From NCBI RefSeq assembly GCF_036785885.1, contig NC_092317.1, forward strand, positions 5,892,501 through 5,956,500: DNA of 64,000 nt, given 5' to 3'. The notes beneath the pieces are model-generated. The model did not search any database, had not been told where the DNA came from, and worked only from the letters and a program-made list of their open reading frames with translations. Shown here piece after piece: positions 10,201-21,150 of the stretch. The position numbers and the translations under genes were made by a program. The DNA comes from Coffea arabica (taxonomy: Eukaryota; Streptophyta; Magnoliopsida; Gentianales; Rubiaceae). The first letter of the stretch is position 1. Each line of letters begins with the position of its first letter.

Positions 10201-12659
10201 AAGTGCCTGCGTTTCTGCCTCACAGGACGGGCCTGTGGATTAACGTTGAGCTGGTGAATCATGAGCTCAGGTGGCACTCCGACTACTTCATCAGCGGACC
10301 ACGCGAAGATGTCCCGGTGGTCTTTTATCAAGTGAATCATTTCTTCCTTTAGAGGCGAAGGGAGTCCAGCCCCCACTTGGACCACTTGGTCAGGCCTCGC
10401 CTCGTCTAAGACCACCTGCTCCACCTCATCCCCGGCTTCCAGCCTGCCGGGCTTTCCCGTTTTCTGAGGATCGATGCAGTCTATGAAAAGAACAGCTGGC
10501 CTCCTCTCTTCGGCCTTTGACGCGGTCCGGGGAGTGACTGCGGCCTGGATGGTGGCGAGGTAGCATTGGCGGGCAGTACTCACGTCGCTGCTCACCTCGG
10601 CCACCCCCGCTGGTGTCGAAAATTTGAAACTCAGGTGATAGGTAGAGTACACAGCCCTCAAGGCGTTGAGCGTGGGTCGACCTATTGACAGATTGTAGGG
10701 AGAATCTGCCTTGACCACCGCGAAGCTGACGGGTACAGTTTGGTAGCGGGGATGATGCCCGACAGTCACCATCAGGGACACCATACCCTCCGGGTGGACT
10801 ACGTGTCCCCCGAATCCGACGAGGGGAGTTCTGACAGGAGTGAGTTGCTCCCTGGTCAGTTTCAAACTTTCGAAAGTTCGGTAGTACAAGACGTCTACAG
10901 AGCTTTCGGGGTCAACATAGACCTTTTTGACTATGTAGTTTTTGGTGAGGACCTCGATCACGAGAGTTTCGTGATTGCTGGAGGCGGCAGGGACTGGGTT
11001 CGTGGGACCATAGGTGATGACCTCGGACAATCGGGAGCTCGGCTCGGCCACCTCCATCCCGGCCTGGCGGTAGGTCCGCTTCCGGGAGTTTTGGCTATCT
11101 CCTCCCGTTGGTCCTCCCGCGATTGTGTTGATCACCCCGGCGATGTTGGGGCCGTAGACCGGTGATCCGTCGCGTGGAGGCCGCTTGTCCTCCCTACGGT
11201 CCTCGGGGCCTCGGCAATTCATGTCTGTGTCCCGCCTGTCTTCTCGGCGGGGGCCCCTGTTCTCCCTGTGGGAGACGCTTCGGTTGAATCCTCCATCCTT
11301 GCGAACGAATTGCTTCAGGTACCCCTGCCGGATCAAGTTCTCGATCTCTCGCTTCAGATCGTTGCAATCCTCGGTCTCGTGCCCAACATCCCGATGGTAG
11401 GCGCAATAGAGGTTTGAGTTTCTCTTATCTCTCCTCCCCGGAATTTCAGAAGGGATTCGGCCGAGGTGATTCTGCCTCATCACAGCCAGGACATGATTCC
11501 GGCTGGAGTTGAGTGGTGTAAGCTCGGCGTCTGAGGTGGACGACCTGCCTTTTACGATCCGATCAAAGACACTCCGGCGGTCTCGGAATTGAGTCGACGA
11601 GCCACTGGGGCCATGTTCTACTCGACCGGCGTCTTTTTTCCTCCGGGAATCTTGCCCGGTACGAGTGGCTTGGGCCTCCCGCTTCATGCGGTTTAGGTTT
11701 TCACTTCGGATTCCCTGATCTACTCGATTCCAAAGTTCCCGAAGTGTGCGGGGGTAATCCCGGTGTATCTCGGTATTGAAGATTCCCGCGATCAGCCTGT
11801 TGTTGAAGGCAGCTATGGTTACCTGCTAATTCTGATCAGGTATCTGTACGTTCTCCTCATTGAACCTCTGCACGTATGAGCGCAGTGACTCGCCGGGAGC
11901 CTGCTGCAGGTTTAAGAGGTAAGCTGAAGTTTTCGTAATTGGGTGAGACGATACAAAGCGGTGGATGAACCGATCTATCAGCTCGTCTAACGAGGAAATA
12001 CTCCTCGGTTCTAAACCCCAGAACCACTTTCGGGCCGTCCCCTGCAGGAAGATTGGGAAAGCTCGGCAAATTACGGCGTCCGGGACGCAGTAGAGCCGAA
12101 ATGCAGAGAGGAAGGCGCGGAGGTGATCCTCGGGGTCACCTCGGCCATCGTAGGAACGTAGGGCGGGAAGTTTGAAATTTGGGGGGACCATCTCCCCATT
12201 GATGTCGTCCGTGAAGGGCGGAGCTCTCAGATATTCGGCTGCTAAACCTCCGGGACGCCGAGGTGGGTACTCAGCTCATTTTCCCAGAAGACCCCGGGAG
12301 AACGCCCGGGAAATGGAGGCAATTTTAGATGTCGCCTTGGAAGTGGCGCGCCTGGAAGTGCTCCGAGAGAGGTGCCCCTCATCGGAGTCTTCGCCGGAAG
12401 GTACTTCAGGGGATTTCGTCGGTCTCCTCTTGGAGGATTCAGCTTTTTCCTTCCCCTGCCTCTTGAAGTACCTCCCCAATTCTTCGAAAATGTTCGGGTT
12501 GTCAGCCACGAACTCGGCCATCTTGGCGATGGCGTCTTCGTTGTTGGGCTGGGTCCTTGGGGACCCTTGTTCTTCAGAAATACGATCTTGCTGGGCTCCC
12601 GATGTTTGCCCAGGCCCGGTCGAAGGGACTCTTCAACTTCTGGAGTGCGTGGATCTCAT
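7212..12659 (-). pseudogene. Gag-Pol polyprotein with eight in-frame stops and no frameshift
   Basis: One continuous frame of 1,816 codons runs from an ATG at 12659, 16 bases past the primer binding site, to a TGA at 7212. Gag core lies at about 12190-11830, and a CCHC-like knuckle (CAYHRDVGHETEDC) near 11400. The protease motif is near 10910 (VDPESS). RT has MCVDFTDLN near 10060 and the active-site YVDD near 9765. RNase H follows at about 9380-8980, and a second RNase H (LYVDGSSNGDGSG) near 8900. Integrase has a CPSCQ zinc knuckle near 8135 and core residues in GTDI (8045), SDNG (7865) and QAEN (7758). In-frame stops start at 12633, 12276, 11826, 9960, 9384, 8055, 7743 and 7365. In the protease the glycine of the usual D-x-G-S-S is Glu, so it is probably dead as well. 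Domains are otherwise well preserved. Confidence 0.9.
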
Positions 12660-12675
12660 TTTAGCAGTAATCTCG

Positions 12676-12693
12676 TTCCCACAGACGGCACCA
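12676..12693 (-). other. Primer binding site
   Basis: Two bases inside the 5' LTR the - strand reads TGGTGCCGTCTGTGGGAA, of the TGGYGCC type used to pair with a tRNA 3' end in plant Gypsy elements. I cannot say which tRNA is meant. Confidence 0.75.
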
Positions 12694-12695
12694 AT

Positions 12696-13279
12696 TGAGG
12701 AGGTGATTTTTGGTGGGTAACTAGACAGACCTGAATCAGTCCTCTCTCGAATGAGGTGATGTGACTTTACTTCTCCGAAATAGATGGCCGGGCTTCTCCC
12801 CTGGGATCACTCCGACGATCAAGTTAGTATGAGAACGAGAGAAAAATAATTGTATATGTGAATGAATAGTATGCTTACTTGTTAAGTGTACATGAGTGGT
12901 ATTTATAGAGCGGGAGTGGATGGCAGGACAGAGGGCTCATGCTAGTGGGACCCATGTTCTGTCATTACGGCTCTGCTCCTTGCCAGGAGGTCTGACTCTG
13001 ACACTGTAGCCGCCTGGGCAGGGTGACGGGGAGTCCTACGTAGTAGCCATTAGGAGTATCAGTGCTTTTCAGATAAAGCACTGGTCCCTGATGATGTCAG
13101 GTGGCTTGACATCATCAGCGTGCAGCCGATGTCGAAGTCTGAGGTGCAGGGATCATCTAGGCAGTAGACCAGGGGCTTGCCCAAGATCAGGGGCCATATT
13201 CAGCACGAGACCGTGCTCGTGTGAGGGAGGAAGTGAGATCACCTCGGCATTCCCATGAGGGCCGAGGTGAGCACCCTCA
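12696..13279 (-). repeat. 5' LTR of the Tat-type element
   Basis: This 584-bp LTR is next to the primer binding site, so it is the 5' LTR for the - strand polyprotein. It carries a canonical TATA box (TATAAATA on the - strand). It is followed at 13280 by the right copy of the GTGAC target-site duplication. Confidence 0.95.
12900..12907 (-). promoter_or_regulatory. TATA box of the 5' LTR promoter
   Basis: The - strand reads CTCTATAAATACC here, a canonical plant TATA box. It lies about 205 bp upstream of the inner LTR end. The same motif is at 3827-3834 in the 3' LTR. Confidence 0.7.
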
Positions 13280-13284
13280 GTGAC
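13280..13284. repeat. Target-site duplication, right copy (gtgac)
   Basis: GTGAC directly follows the CA end of the right LTR and matches 3618-3622 exactly. Confidence 0.93.
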
Positions 13285-13329
13285 CATTCTAAACATGATT
13301 AGAGCAAGTGCGCATGCATTAGGGAAGTA

Positions 13330-14150
13330 GCAGACTCGGAAGAAAGTTCTGAAAGAGACAATTTGAAAGCTGACTTCAAGCTCTCTATATGGGGAAAATG
13401 ATGCCTTCAAAGAGAGAGAGAGAGAGAGAGAGAGATTTGTTCATGTTGATTTGCTCTTTATACCATTTTGCAATATCCCAGACCCACCCAGGGGCAAGCA
13501 CTAGAGAAGTAAGAGAACGACAGTGGTCTTTTTTTTACTTTCCTGCTTTTTTGGTCTCTGGTTTACAAGTTGCTTTTCTCTTTATGTTGAAGAATCAAAC
13601 ATTGCAACATGCTCAAGACGTGGAGTGCAGAATGATTAGATTTAATAGAATCTTTAATAAAGATGGCTAAATTAAAAAAACATGTATTAGATCACTACAG
13701 AAATGTTTTTGAGTCCAGTATGTCCAGACAAGGAATGCGGGCATTAGTTTGTCGAACAGAATCTCCTTGTGCCAGTGTCGTACAAATGATGGCTCACAAG
13801 ACCAAATATGCATTTCCACCGTCCATTAAAAAGTGATGTAGAAACAGTAGAATTACTCCTTTTGCTGTAGTCACAAACCAAATATGTGAGGAACTTTAGT
13901 ATTGATGCATTGGCTGAGGCGGTGCCATTGGATATGCAACATAAGGGGGGTGATGTCCATGAGGAAGCATTACAGGTGTACAAACTGCTGATGCAATGTG
14001 ACCAGGAGCAGCAGCAACCAGATGACCTACTGGTGCACCATGTACCCCTAATCCATGCATACTTTGTTGCGCCCGCGCATCATTGCTGGTTCCAGAGTAA
14101 ATCTCGCATTACAGTCATATCAGAGCGAATCTTGTGTTATCTTTAAGCAA
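13330..14150 (-). pseudogene. Truncated, decayed copy of the MYB gene 3' end
   Basis: This stretch aligns with about 36300-37340, the 3' flank and last part of exon 2 of the intact MYB gene. The coding match is about 13896-14100 on the - strand and corresponds to the Pro/Ala/His-rich C-terminus ([18 protein letters not shown]). It has point changes and a 6-bp deletion but a stop at nearly the same place. The match ends near 14100; the MYB repeats and exon 1 are absent. Because the 3' flank was copied too, this is a DNA-level duplication and not a retrocopy. The Tat element inserted close to its left end. Confidence 0.8.
13412..13434. repeat. (GA)n microsatellite
   Basis: An uninterrupted run of about eleven AG units lies in the flank of the MYB fragment. 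Confidence 0.9.
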
Positions 14151-16267
14151 GATGAGCTGGGGTCCAAATGATGTTATGATTTTGACAACGTAAAGGAGTG
14201 GAAGAAGCTAAGTGTCATGTTTGACGAGAACAACCTCTAAAGTCTGTAGAATTAAATGTCATATTAGAGAGGGTGACCTTTAGAAATTGCGCACGATTGA
14301 TGAAGTGGACAGTTTTGATTATCACTAGGTTTTGCAAGGACATTTTTTACTATGACCGGATTTTGTGAAGATACACAAGCCTTATAAGCGGGAGAATGCG
14401 AGACCCACCCTACATCTAATTTGAGAAGAAGAAATGGCATGAATATAAGTCTCCGTCCAGTCCATGAGCTATTAATTCACTTAGGTTAACTATTTTGAAC
14501 CTTGATGCGGCTAAAAAGTTGGGCCAACTTGTGGACTCGAAACATTACACATTAACCTTAGATTTCTTGCCATGACAGCAACCAAAACATCCATTTTCGA
14601 TCCGTACAAAAGGACTCAATATCACCTTGTTTTACACAGCCAAAATAACAACCAGCAAAATAACGCTACTATATTTTACCATATTTTACACCAAAATAAT
14701 AGCCAAGAAAGATCTTTGTGTTTAGATTTCTATCAAAAGAAGAACCACATTTAAGTCATCAAAATGAAAGGCTTTCCACGTATCATCTTTCTAAATCAAA
14801 CAATTGACAACAAAATAAGCATTCCGGTTTGAATAATCAAAGGGGCTGGATTTGCATTTGTTCTCTTGATCCAGATTTTTTTTTGCAACAACACTTGGAG
14901 TGTAAGCGTAACTTTTCCCTCAAGTTTTGATGTACAACAGTTGTAGCAGCTGTTGCTTTAGCGGCAACGAGTGGTTCGGTTCTATGTTGGCTACAGGCTG
15001 CCAATTGAATACGAGCTAACATCAACTCATCTGAAGTAAAAATTATGGCAAATTTATACAACTAGATTCATGAATATTACTTGAGAAATTACTAAATTCT
15101 TCAAGACATAACGTTTCCTTATTTTGAACTTTTGATTTGGATGTACTAGCGTAATTAACAGTCTTTTGTTTAGTCACTGTTTGCTGCTGAGGTAGCGCTA
15201 AAGTTGAATGCTAAAAAATCGTATGTGGCTGTAGATGTGCTGATTCTTGAACGTCTGGTTCTTTAGGTGCGTATGATAAGAGAAATAGAAGTTGTTCAAT
15301 GCAGTAAATATCAATAGTGAATTTAGTTGGTAAATAAATCAAATAAGAGTAAAATTTGGAGTTTGAATGAATTGGATGCTTGCGAGTTCTTGAATTATGA
15401 TTTAGTTGAAAGTATCTCTTGCAATGTACAACAAGTCCCGATGTCTGACTCTTTTATTTATTTATTTTTTTTATATATTTAAGTTACAATCAACTTCTAT
15501 AAATTTTCGATGTTTACAAGAACTACATCCAGTTAGTTGCTTGTTTTGTATTTCTCAACAGAAACACACTCAATTAATGGAAAAATTTCACCATACGCAC
15601 TCTAATAGTTTGATTCATGACATGTGTGCAATAGTTGAATTTTAAATTCCAATTTTGCATAGTTGTCATTCATCCAACGCTAACAGTGTATACACTGTCG
15701 GTGTAAGAAAAATTAATTCTTTAAAAATACACCCAAATGAATCTTCCGTATATATAGAAATGTTTAAAATATATTCACTTGAAAAGCATATACAATATGA
15801 CAATCACCTAAACAAATATAGAAACAAATTTGAATGCATAATTACTTAATGTTTAAAAGCAAATATCGAAAAAACAAAGACCTAGTAGTAATTTTATTTA
15901 TCATTTTTGTTGCTATGTGTATGGTTAGGAAATGTCAATGGACCTCTCTTTTCGTTATTAGAAGAATTCCAGTGAACCTTTCGATTGTGCGAAATTAACA
16001 AAAGTACTCTTATTCTTAATTAAGTCATGAATAACTAATTTTTGTAAGATAGTAATCAAAATAAAAAAAAAGTACGAGCATTTAGTCCTCTCAAATGAGT
16101 AAAAGTTTCAAGAATAGTATCGCTAAAAAAATAACAGAGTGCCACTAATATTTTTTTAAATTTTTATTTTGGTCTTATTATTTGTCATTCTGTTAATGAA
16201 TGATTAATTATAAGCTCTGTATCTATATAATTTGAATACTAGGCGAAGTGTGTTTTTCCGTGTGGCT

Positions 16268-16298
<31 letters not shown>

Positions 16299-17014
16299 TC
16301 TGGTTATTATTACCTCAAAAAATTAAGTGTAAAAAAGAATAAATTCAAGTACATTAAAAATATTATACAATTAATAATAGTAAAAGATGGAAGTTGCTGG
16401 TGGTGGTTGCAGGAAAGAAAAGAGAACAAGAAAAAAAAAACAAAATAGAACAAATTCCTATGCTCCTCTTCACTTCTTAAATTCCATCCCCTTATTATTA
16501 GGGAAAAAAAGGTAAAGAAAAGTAATAAAAAATTAATTAATATGTAAGAGACACTTTTATTTATGCTAAAATATCAGACAGGACACTTCTACCTTAAAAC
16601 ATCAAACAGGGGTAAAGTGTCAACAAACAAAGTTTAGGCGTAAAAGTGCAAAAAACAAAAATGTGCCTATGGTACTACAGGGCTACAAGTATGTGGTTTG
16701 GTGCCCTAACTATATATTGAAATTGCAAATCCCTAAGAGGAGAGCGAGTGAGCGAGAGAATCAGAGTTGATTATAGGGCAGGGTTTGGATTTGGGACAAC
16801 GACGATGACTATGGATCAAACAGAACTCAATTGGTTTTTCAGTGCTCTGCCCCATTTTTTTGTTTTCAGAAATTGTTAGTATGCGAAAGACTCGATTTTG
16901 CTTCTGCATTATGTGTAAATAAGCATAGAAGAATTGAAAACTTCTGTGTGGGGGCACTCTCTTCTTCTGTATCATTTACCTTATGCTAGGTGGCTGCTGC
17001 TGCTGGTGTTGTTG
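14151..17014. other. AT-rich intergenic DNA
   Basis: No gene can be supported here. The open frames are short and AT-biased. It contains a short (AT)n run at 16268-16292. Just left of the next element, about 16740-17000, is a GC-richer patch with a short ATG frame, which could be a leader remnant but resembles nothing I know. Confidence 0.5.
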
Positions 17015-17017
17015 TTA

Positions 17018-17811
17018 GAGCATCTCTAACCGCGTGGAATAAGCAGTGTAATGTTAGGGTTGGTTACACGGCCGCCATTACTCACATCATTCTGATGATG
17101 CGTGTAATGGGTGGGCCACCCCATTAAAAAATTTAGTCATTGGAAAAATTTTGGTCAGCAAACTAGCCGTTTTCAACGTTCATTTTTTGCAATTGTGAAG
17201 TCCATTTGCAATGTTCATTTTTTCTGGCAGCCATAACTTAATTTTCTATATAAACACACAACACACTTTTTTTTTTCATATCCCACCATTCTACTCTATT
17301 ATTTCTTTTACTCTCTCACTCATATTCCTCAACCTTTGTGCACAATTTTTTAAAATTTCAATATTTTGTGATTATGGATGAAAAATTTAGTAGTTTTACA
17401 AATATGTTAAATGCTCCAAATATAGAAAATTCATCATCCTCAAAAAATTAAAACCCCCAAAATTTTCCAAATTACCCATTTTCTGGTATTCCTACAAATG
17501 TGCAAAATTATGCATTTCTCCTAAATTTATCCACTTCCAGTCATCCATCAAATTTCCAAAATCTACCAAATATTTTATATCCAATTCCCATGTATCCTCC
17601 ACCTACATATTTTTCAAAATTACTTTATTTATTTATGAGATATGAGTTATGCATTATTAAAATAAATATTTGATTTAATTGTGGACCCATACTATTGCAC
17701 CTTGTGGAGTGTAATCCATTGTGAGTGAAAGTGTAATAAAAGAGAAGAAAGTGAAATACTGACGTGGCATGTGGATTACACTCTAAAGAGTGTAAACCAT
17801 TGTGGATACCC
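17018..17811. mobile_element. Non-autonomous PIF/Harbinger-like element
   Basis: A 794-bp element is flanked by a TTA target-site duplication (17015-17017 and 17812-17814), as PIF/Harbinger elements make. The termini are related inverted sequences: GAGCATCTCTAAC at the left, and GGGTATCCACAAT as the complement of the right end. Inside, from about 17373, is a frame beginning MDEKFSSF that is rich in Asn, Pro and Phe. It resembles the start of the Harbinger accessory ORF1 protein and is broken by a stop within 30 codons. No transposase is present, so it would depend on another element. A secondary structure forms near the right end from GTGTAATCCA/TGGATTACAC-like repeats. Confidence 0.6.
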
Positions 17812-18254
17812 TTATGTTTTCTTGTTAGAGTAGTATGCATTGCTTGTGAACCAGTTGACCATGTCTATGAAAAAATAGAGTGTTTCTTCATTTGTCTTGG
17901 GGTTCCTTTTCAGGAGTTTTCTTTTCCTAGTTGTGTCTAATTTACAACTTTTTCTGGTCGACTGACTAAAGTACGAATAATCTGATATCCAAACATTTTG
18001 TATTTCTCACTATATCCAGTTGTGTAACATGTTGTTTGCACTATAGCCGTTGGATACTCTTGCAACTCAAAAAGTAAAAGAAAATGCTTTGTCACCATGC
18101 TCTCACCTCCTGCCCAGGTGGCACATTTGGTAACTGGCCTCTAGTGGCTCATGCATTTGACTAAAATTTTGAACCTCAAGCGATCTCTCATATTTGTATG
18201 TATCTTCTTGCTACCTCCTAGTGTTTCCTGTGTGATGTGAATTTGTATGCCTTT

Positions 18255-18530
18255 ATATCCACATAGACGTGTTGTGCTTGATATTTAAATTTACAGAATT
18301 CCCTCTCAAGTATTATTGTGATCTTTCTTTTTCCTCTTTTCGGGGTTATGCTTTTGTTGAACTGTGCATTTTGTTGCTTGCTTCCTTACTTTTTCTTCTC
18401 AGCAGGGAGCAAAACAAGAGGCTCAAAGAGAGACAAATTGAGGAGGATGGGTAGAAACTTCATTTTAGAATCATTGCCAAGTGAATGTTTTGTGCTTTTC
18501 CGTCTTAGTTGCGGTGTGGACAAATATTTT
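18255..18530 (+). repeat. Diverged direct repeat, copy 1
   Basis: Aligns with 19005-19280. Shared landmarks in order are a TAGACKTGTTG box, CTCTCAAGT, ATCTTTCTTT, TTTTGCTTTTGTTGAA, TTGCTTGCTTCC and a GATAGAAACTT/GGTAGAAACTT box followed by ATTTTAGAA. The copy reads as a short frame ending in a Pro-rich stretch, but neither copy keeps a common frame. Function unknown. Confidence 0.6.
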
Positions 18531-18690
18531 TCCCTTGCCATTGAAGAGCCCCCACCCCCACCCCCCTCTTGGAAAAGAATTGCCAGTCCCCTTAGCCCTT
18601 CTCAGTCTCCTGAGGTTTGAATCAGTATGGAAAAGTTGACACTTTCCATATGGTTTAAAAATAAAGGATGATCTTCTCTCTTTCTCTCTC

Positions 18691-18696
<6 letters not shown>

Positions 18697-18737
<41 letters not shown>
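18697..18737. repeat. (AT)n microsatellite
   Basis: A run of about 20 TA units, directly after a CT-rich tract at 18670-18692. Confidence 0.95.
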
Positions 18738-18740
<3 letters not shown>

Positions 18741-19004
18741 TGTGTGGAAGTGTGTATTTGTTGTGTAATGGGTAGTTTTTTAAAGAATTCTATACTGTTT
18801 AACAACCAAAAGAAACTCTGATACATTTTTTAGAACTCTAATTTCCTTTCCCTCTATGCTATCCTATTGCCAGACTTTTCTGTTCTGTGATTGAATTGAG
18901 TGTTTTGATTCTCTTCATCCCCACTTCGAACCCTTACTACTCTTTTATTCTTTTGTTTTTTTTCACTCACTACAGCTCAGTTTCCCTGTGTAATCTGAAT
19001 ATAT

Positions 19005-19280
19005 CTCCTTAGACTTGTTGAGCTCGGTGTTCAAAATCACAACACTTTTTCTCTCAAGTGTCATGGCCAGTTAGATCTTTCTTTTTTTCTTTTTGGGGGG
19101 TTTTGCTTTTGTTGAATCGAGTGATTTATTGCTTGCTTCCTTGCTTGTTTTTCTTTGCAAGAGGAAAAAGGAGATCTTGTTGAATTAAGATGATGAGGAA
19201 AGATAGAAACTTGATTTTAGAAGCTTTGCTAATTAAAGATTTTGTGCCATTCCATTGTGGACCTTGGTGAAGTACAACAG
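19005..19280 (+). repeat. Diverged direct repeat, copy 2
   Basis: Partner of 18255-18530, offset by about 750 bp, with many substitutions and indels. It could be an old tandem duplication of a gene's 5' part or of an untranslated exon; I cannot identify the source. Confidence 0.55.
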
Positions 19281-20491
19281 ATGATTATGCTGTATATTCC
19301 CAGCTCAGTTTGTGTTGGTAAGACAAATCGGGGATAATTTAAAACTTGCAAAAGAAATATTGTTCAATTTAGCCAATTTCTTTACATGTTAAGTTAAGGA
19401 AGCTTCTTATTTGCGTTAAGCATAGTATTTGCTTCTTTGTTTATGTTAATAAGAAAAGCAAGAAGAAGAGACGAAGAAAATCACCTTTATTTTAACCCTA
19501 GAATAATGGCTACACGAATAATTATGTTTATTTATTTGGAGTCAATTTTGCTGGTTCTTTTTTAGTTTTACTAGTTTTTTTGGCCCTCGCGCTGTGCACG
19601 AAAGTGCCCAAGATCTACTTAAATCAACTTAAATCAAAAGTTAACCAAAGCATGTAATATTTAGCAAAACAACGGTTATAAACTCATCCAAATGATTATG
19701 TTCAAAGTTTATTGAGCAAATCTAACTAAAATTATGATGAGGAAGTACATGATTAGTCATCTTATCAACCACTTGGTTAAGGTTCAAACTTGAATACTAA
19801 TCAATTCCTGCAGTCAAGTAATTAAGTATCAAATTAACCCTACACAAGGACATGCAACAAAGGCATTCAGATGAATCAAAGAATCATCTTAAAACTCCTA
19901 AACTAAGTATACACAATATAGCAACGAAGTCTTCCAATGAAAATTTGGGTAAAAAAGCAAATTTCAAGTGATACTTCATCATCATTCCACCAATCATGCT
20001 CCACACATCGGCAAATAATTAGCAAGTATATAATCCTAGGATAAACACATAGAAATGCTGCCTATCAGTGCCAATAATGGTTGGTGGACATTGGTGGTGC
20101 AGCAATGCAGAATTGCTTGGCTTGACTGTTTTGTAGCAGTTCAAACTTCTGTGTGGTACTTGGGATTCATAGAATTTCCAGAAAAGTACTATACTCCATT
20201 TGAGGTGATCAATGTACATGTGAAATAGTCAGGAGTAAAATGACCAGGAAGGTAGTAAGTAGGCTTCTAGCTAGGGAAGCAGAAATGTAGAACAATTTGG
20301 AATACTGGTCATAGCCTGTAGATAATAACGTTGATGATGAACAAAGCACCAGATGCTTGATTTGTTGTCTATATATGTTAAGTGATTGCTCTTATTGGTG
20401 TTCTTTCAGCTTTCTTCATTTTTGGTTAGGTAAGATACTACATCTTTCAGTGTATTGGCAGAGTCACCATTTCTCCTTTTTCAGTTGACAA
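19281..20491. other. Intergenic, nothing recognised
   Basis: AT-rich sequence without a supportable gene or clear element. Confidence 0.45.
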
Positions 20492-21150
20492 CTATACTCC
20501 ATGAGCAGACTTCATAAGACCTCGACGATCCCTGTCCAATGCATCTTGAAGCAGAATCAATTTATTAGTGCACTAAAATAAATAAATAAAAATGTCAAAC
20601 TTGCAACTCTAAAAAATTGTCTAGTAATTTGAGTAGCTACCACTTAGTAAATGCATATTAGCTACTAAGTATACCATTAAGTAAATTTAGAGGAAAAGAG
20701 AAAATGCATATACTCTGGAGTATCTTGGTCCACAATTCCAATATCCTGAATTTGCTTTGCTTGAAGTACCTCAGAAACAACACTCTTGTCTTCCAAGTTA
20801 GCATGTTTTGAATCAAAATAAGAACAAAGCTTAAACTAAACTCCTACCAGAATGATGTTAGATTATTCACGTAGTCAATTTTTTGCCTCTCTCGAATTAA
20901 CGGGATCACCAAGCTTTCCTGTGGATTGGATAAGTTGCGTACAATGGATTCTCTTCCATAGTCTTTGGCACATATAATTTCCCGGGAAATCATGGAAAGT
21001 GCAGTCCAGAAAGTTTAATCTCTCAAATGCAGTCATGCTTGAGATCCCGAAAGAGGTTTTGCAAGTGCCTAGTACAGTAGGCAAAACCAGCCTCCTGACT
21101 TCTTGTTCGATGAGTTTATGGCAACCATGACGACAAACAGAAATTACAAA
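20492..21150 (-). other. Possible exons of an unrecognised gene or gene remnant
   Basis: Three open - strand stretches look more coding-like than their surroundings. About 20885-21150 reads ...EQEVRRLVLPTVLGTCK... About 20709-20815 reads ...EDKSVVSEVLQAKQIQDIG..., with a GTATATG donor-like site at its end. About 20492-20555 reads LQDALDRDRRGLMKSAHGV followed by a stop. I could not find a set of splice sites that joins all three in frame, and I do not recognise the protein. It may be a decayed gene or chance. Confidence 0.25.

Larger units (their letters stand above)
3623..13279 (-). mobile_element. Complete Ty3/Gypsy LTR retrotransposon, Tat-type, oriented on the - strand
   Basis: A 9,657-bp element with two near-identical LTRs (3623-4205 and 12696-13279), TG..CA ends and a perfect GTGAC target-site duplication. 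Reading on the - strand the order is 5' LTR, primer binding site, gag, protease, reverse transcriptase, RNase H, a second (archaeal-like) RNase H, integrase, then a long 3' region, purine-rich tract and 3' LTR. Integrase after RT/RNase H marks Gypsy. The second RNase H and the opposite-strand gene before the 3' LTR are known marks of the Tat lineage. The element is visibly GC-richer than its flanks. It is disabled: the polyprotein has eight in-frame stops and the opposite-strand gene has a frameshift. Similarity of the LTRs points to a fairly recent insertion. Confidence 0.95.

Noticed and set aside
9972-12720. + strand frames of 126, 141 and 182 codons
   Set aside because: All are antisense to gag, protease and RT, with no recognisable domain.
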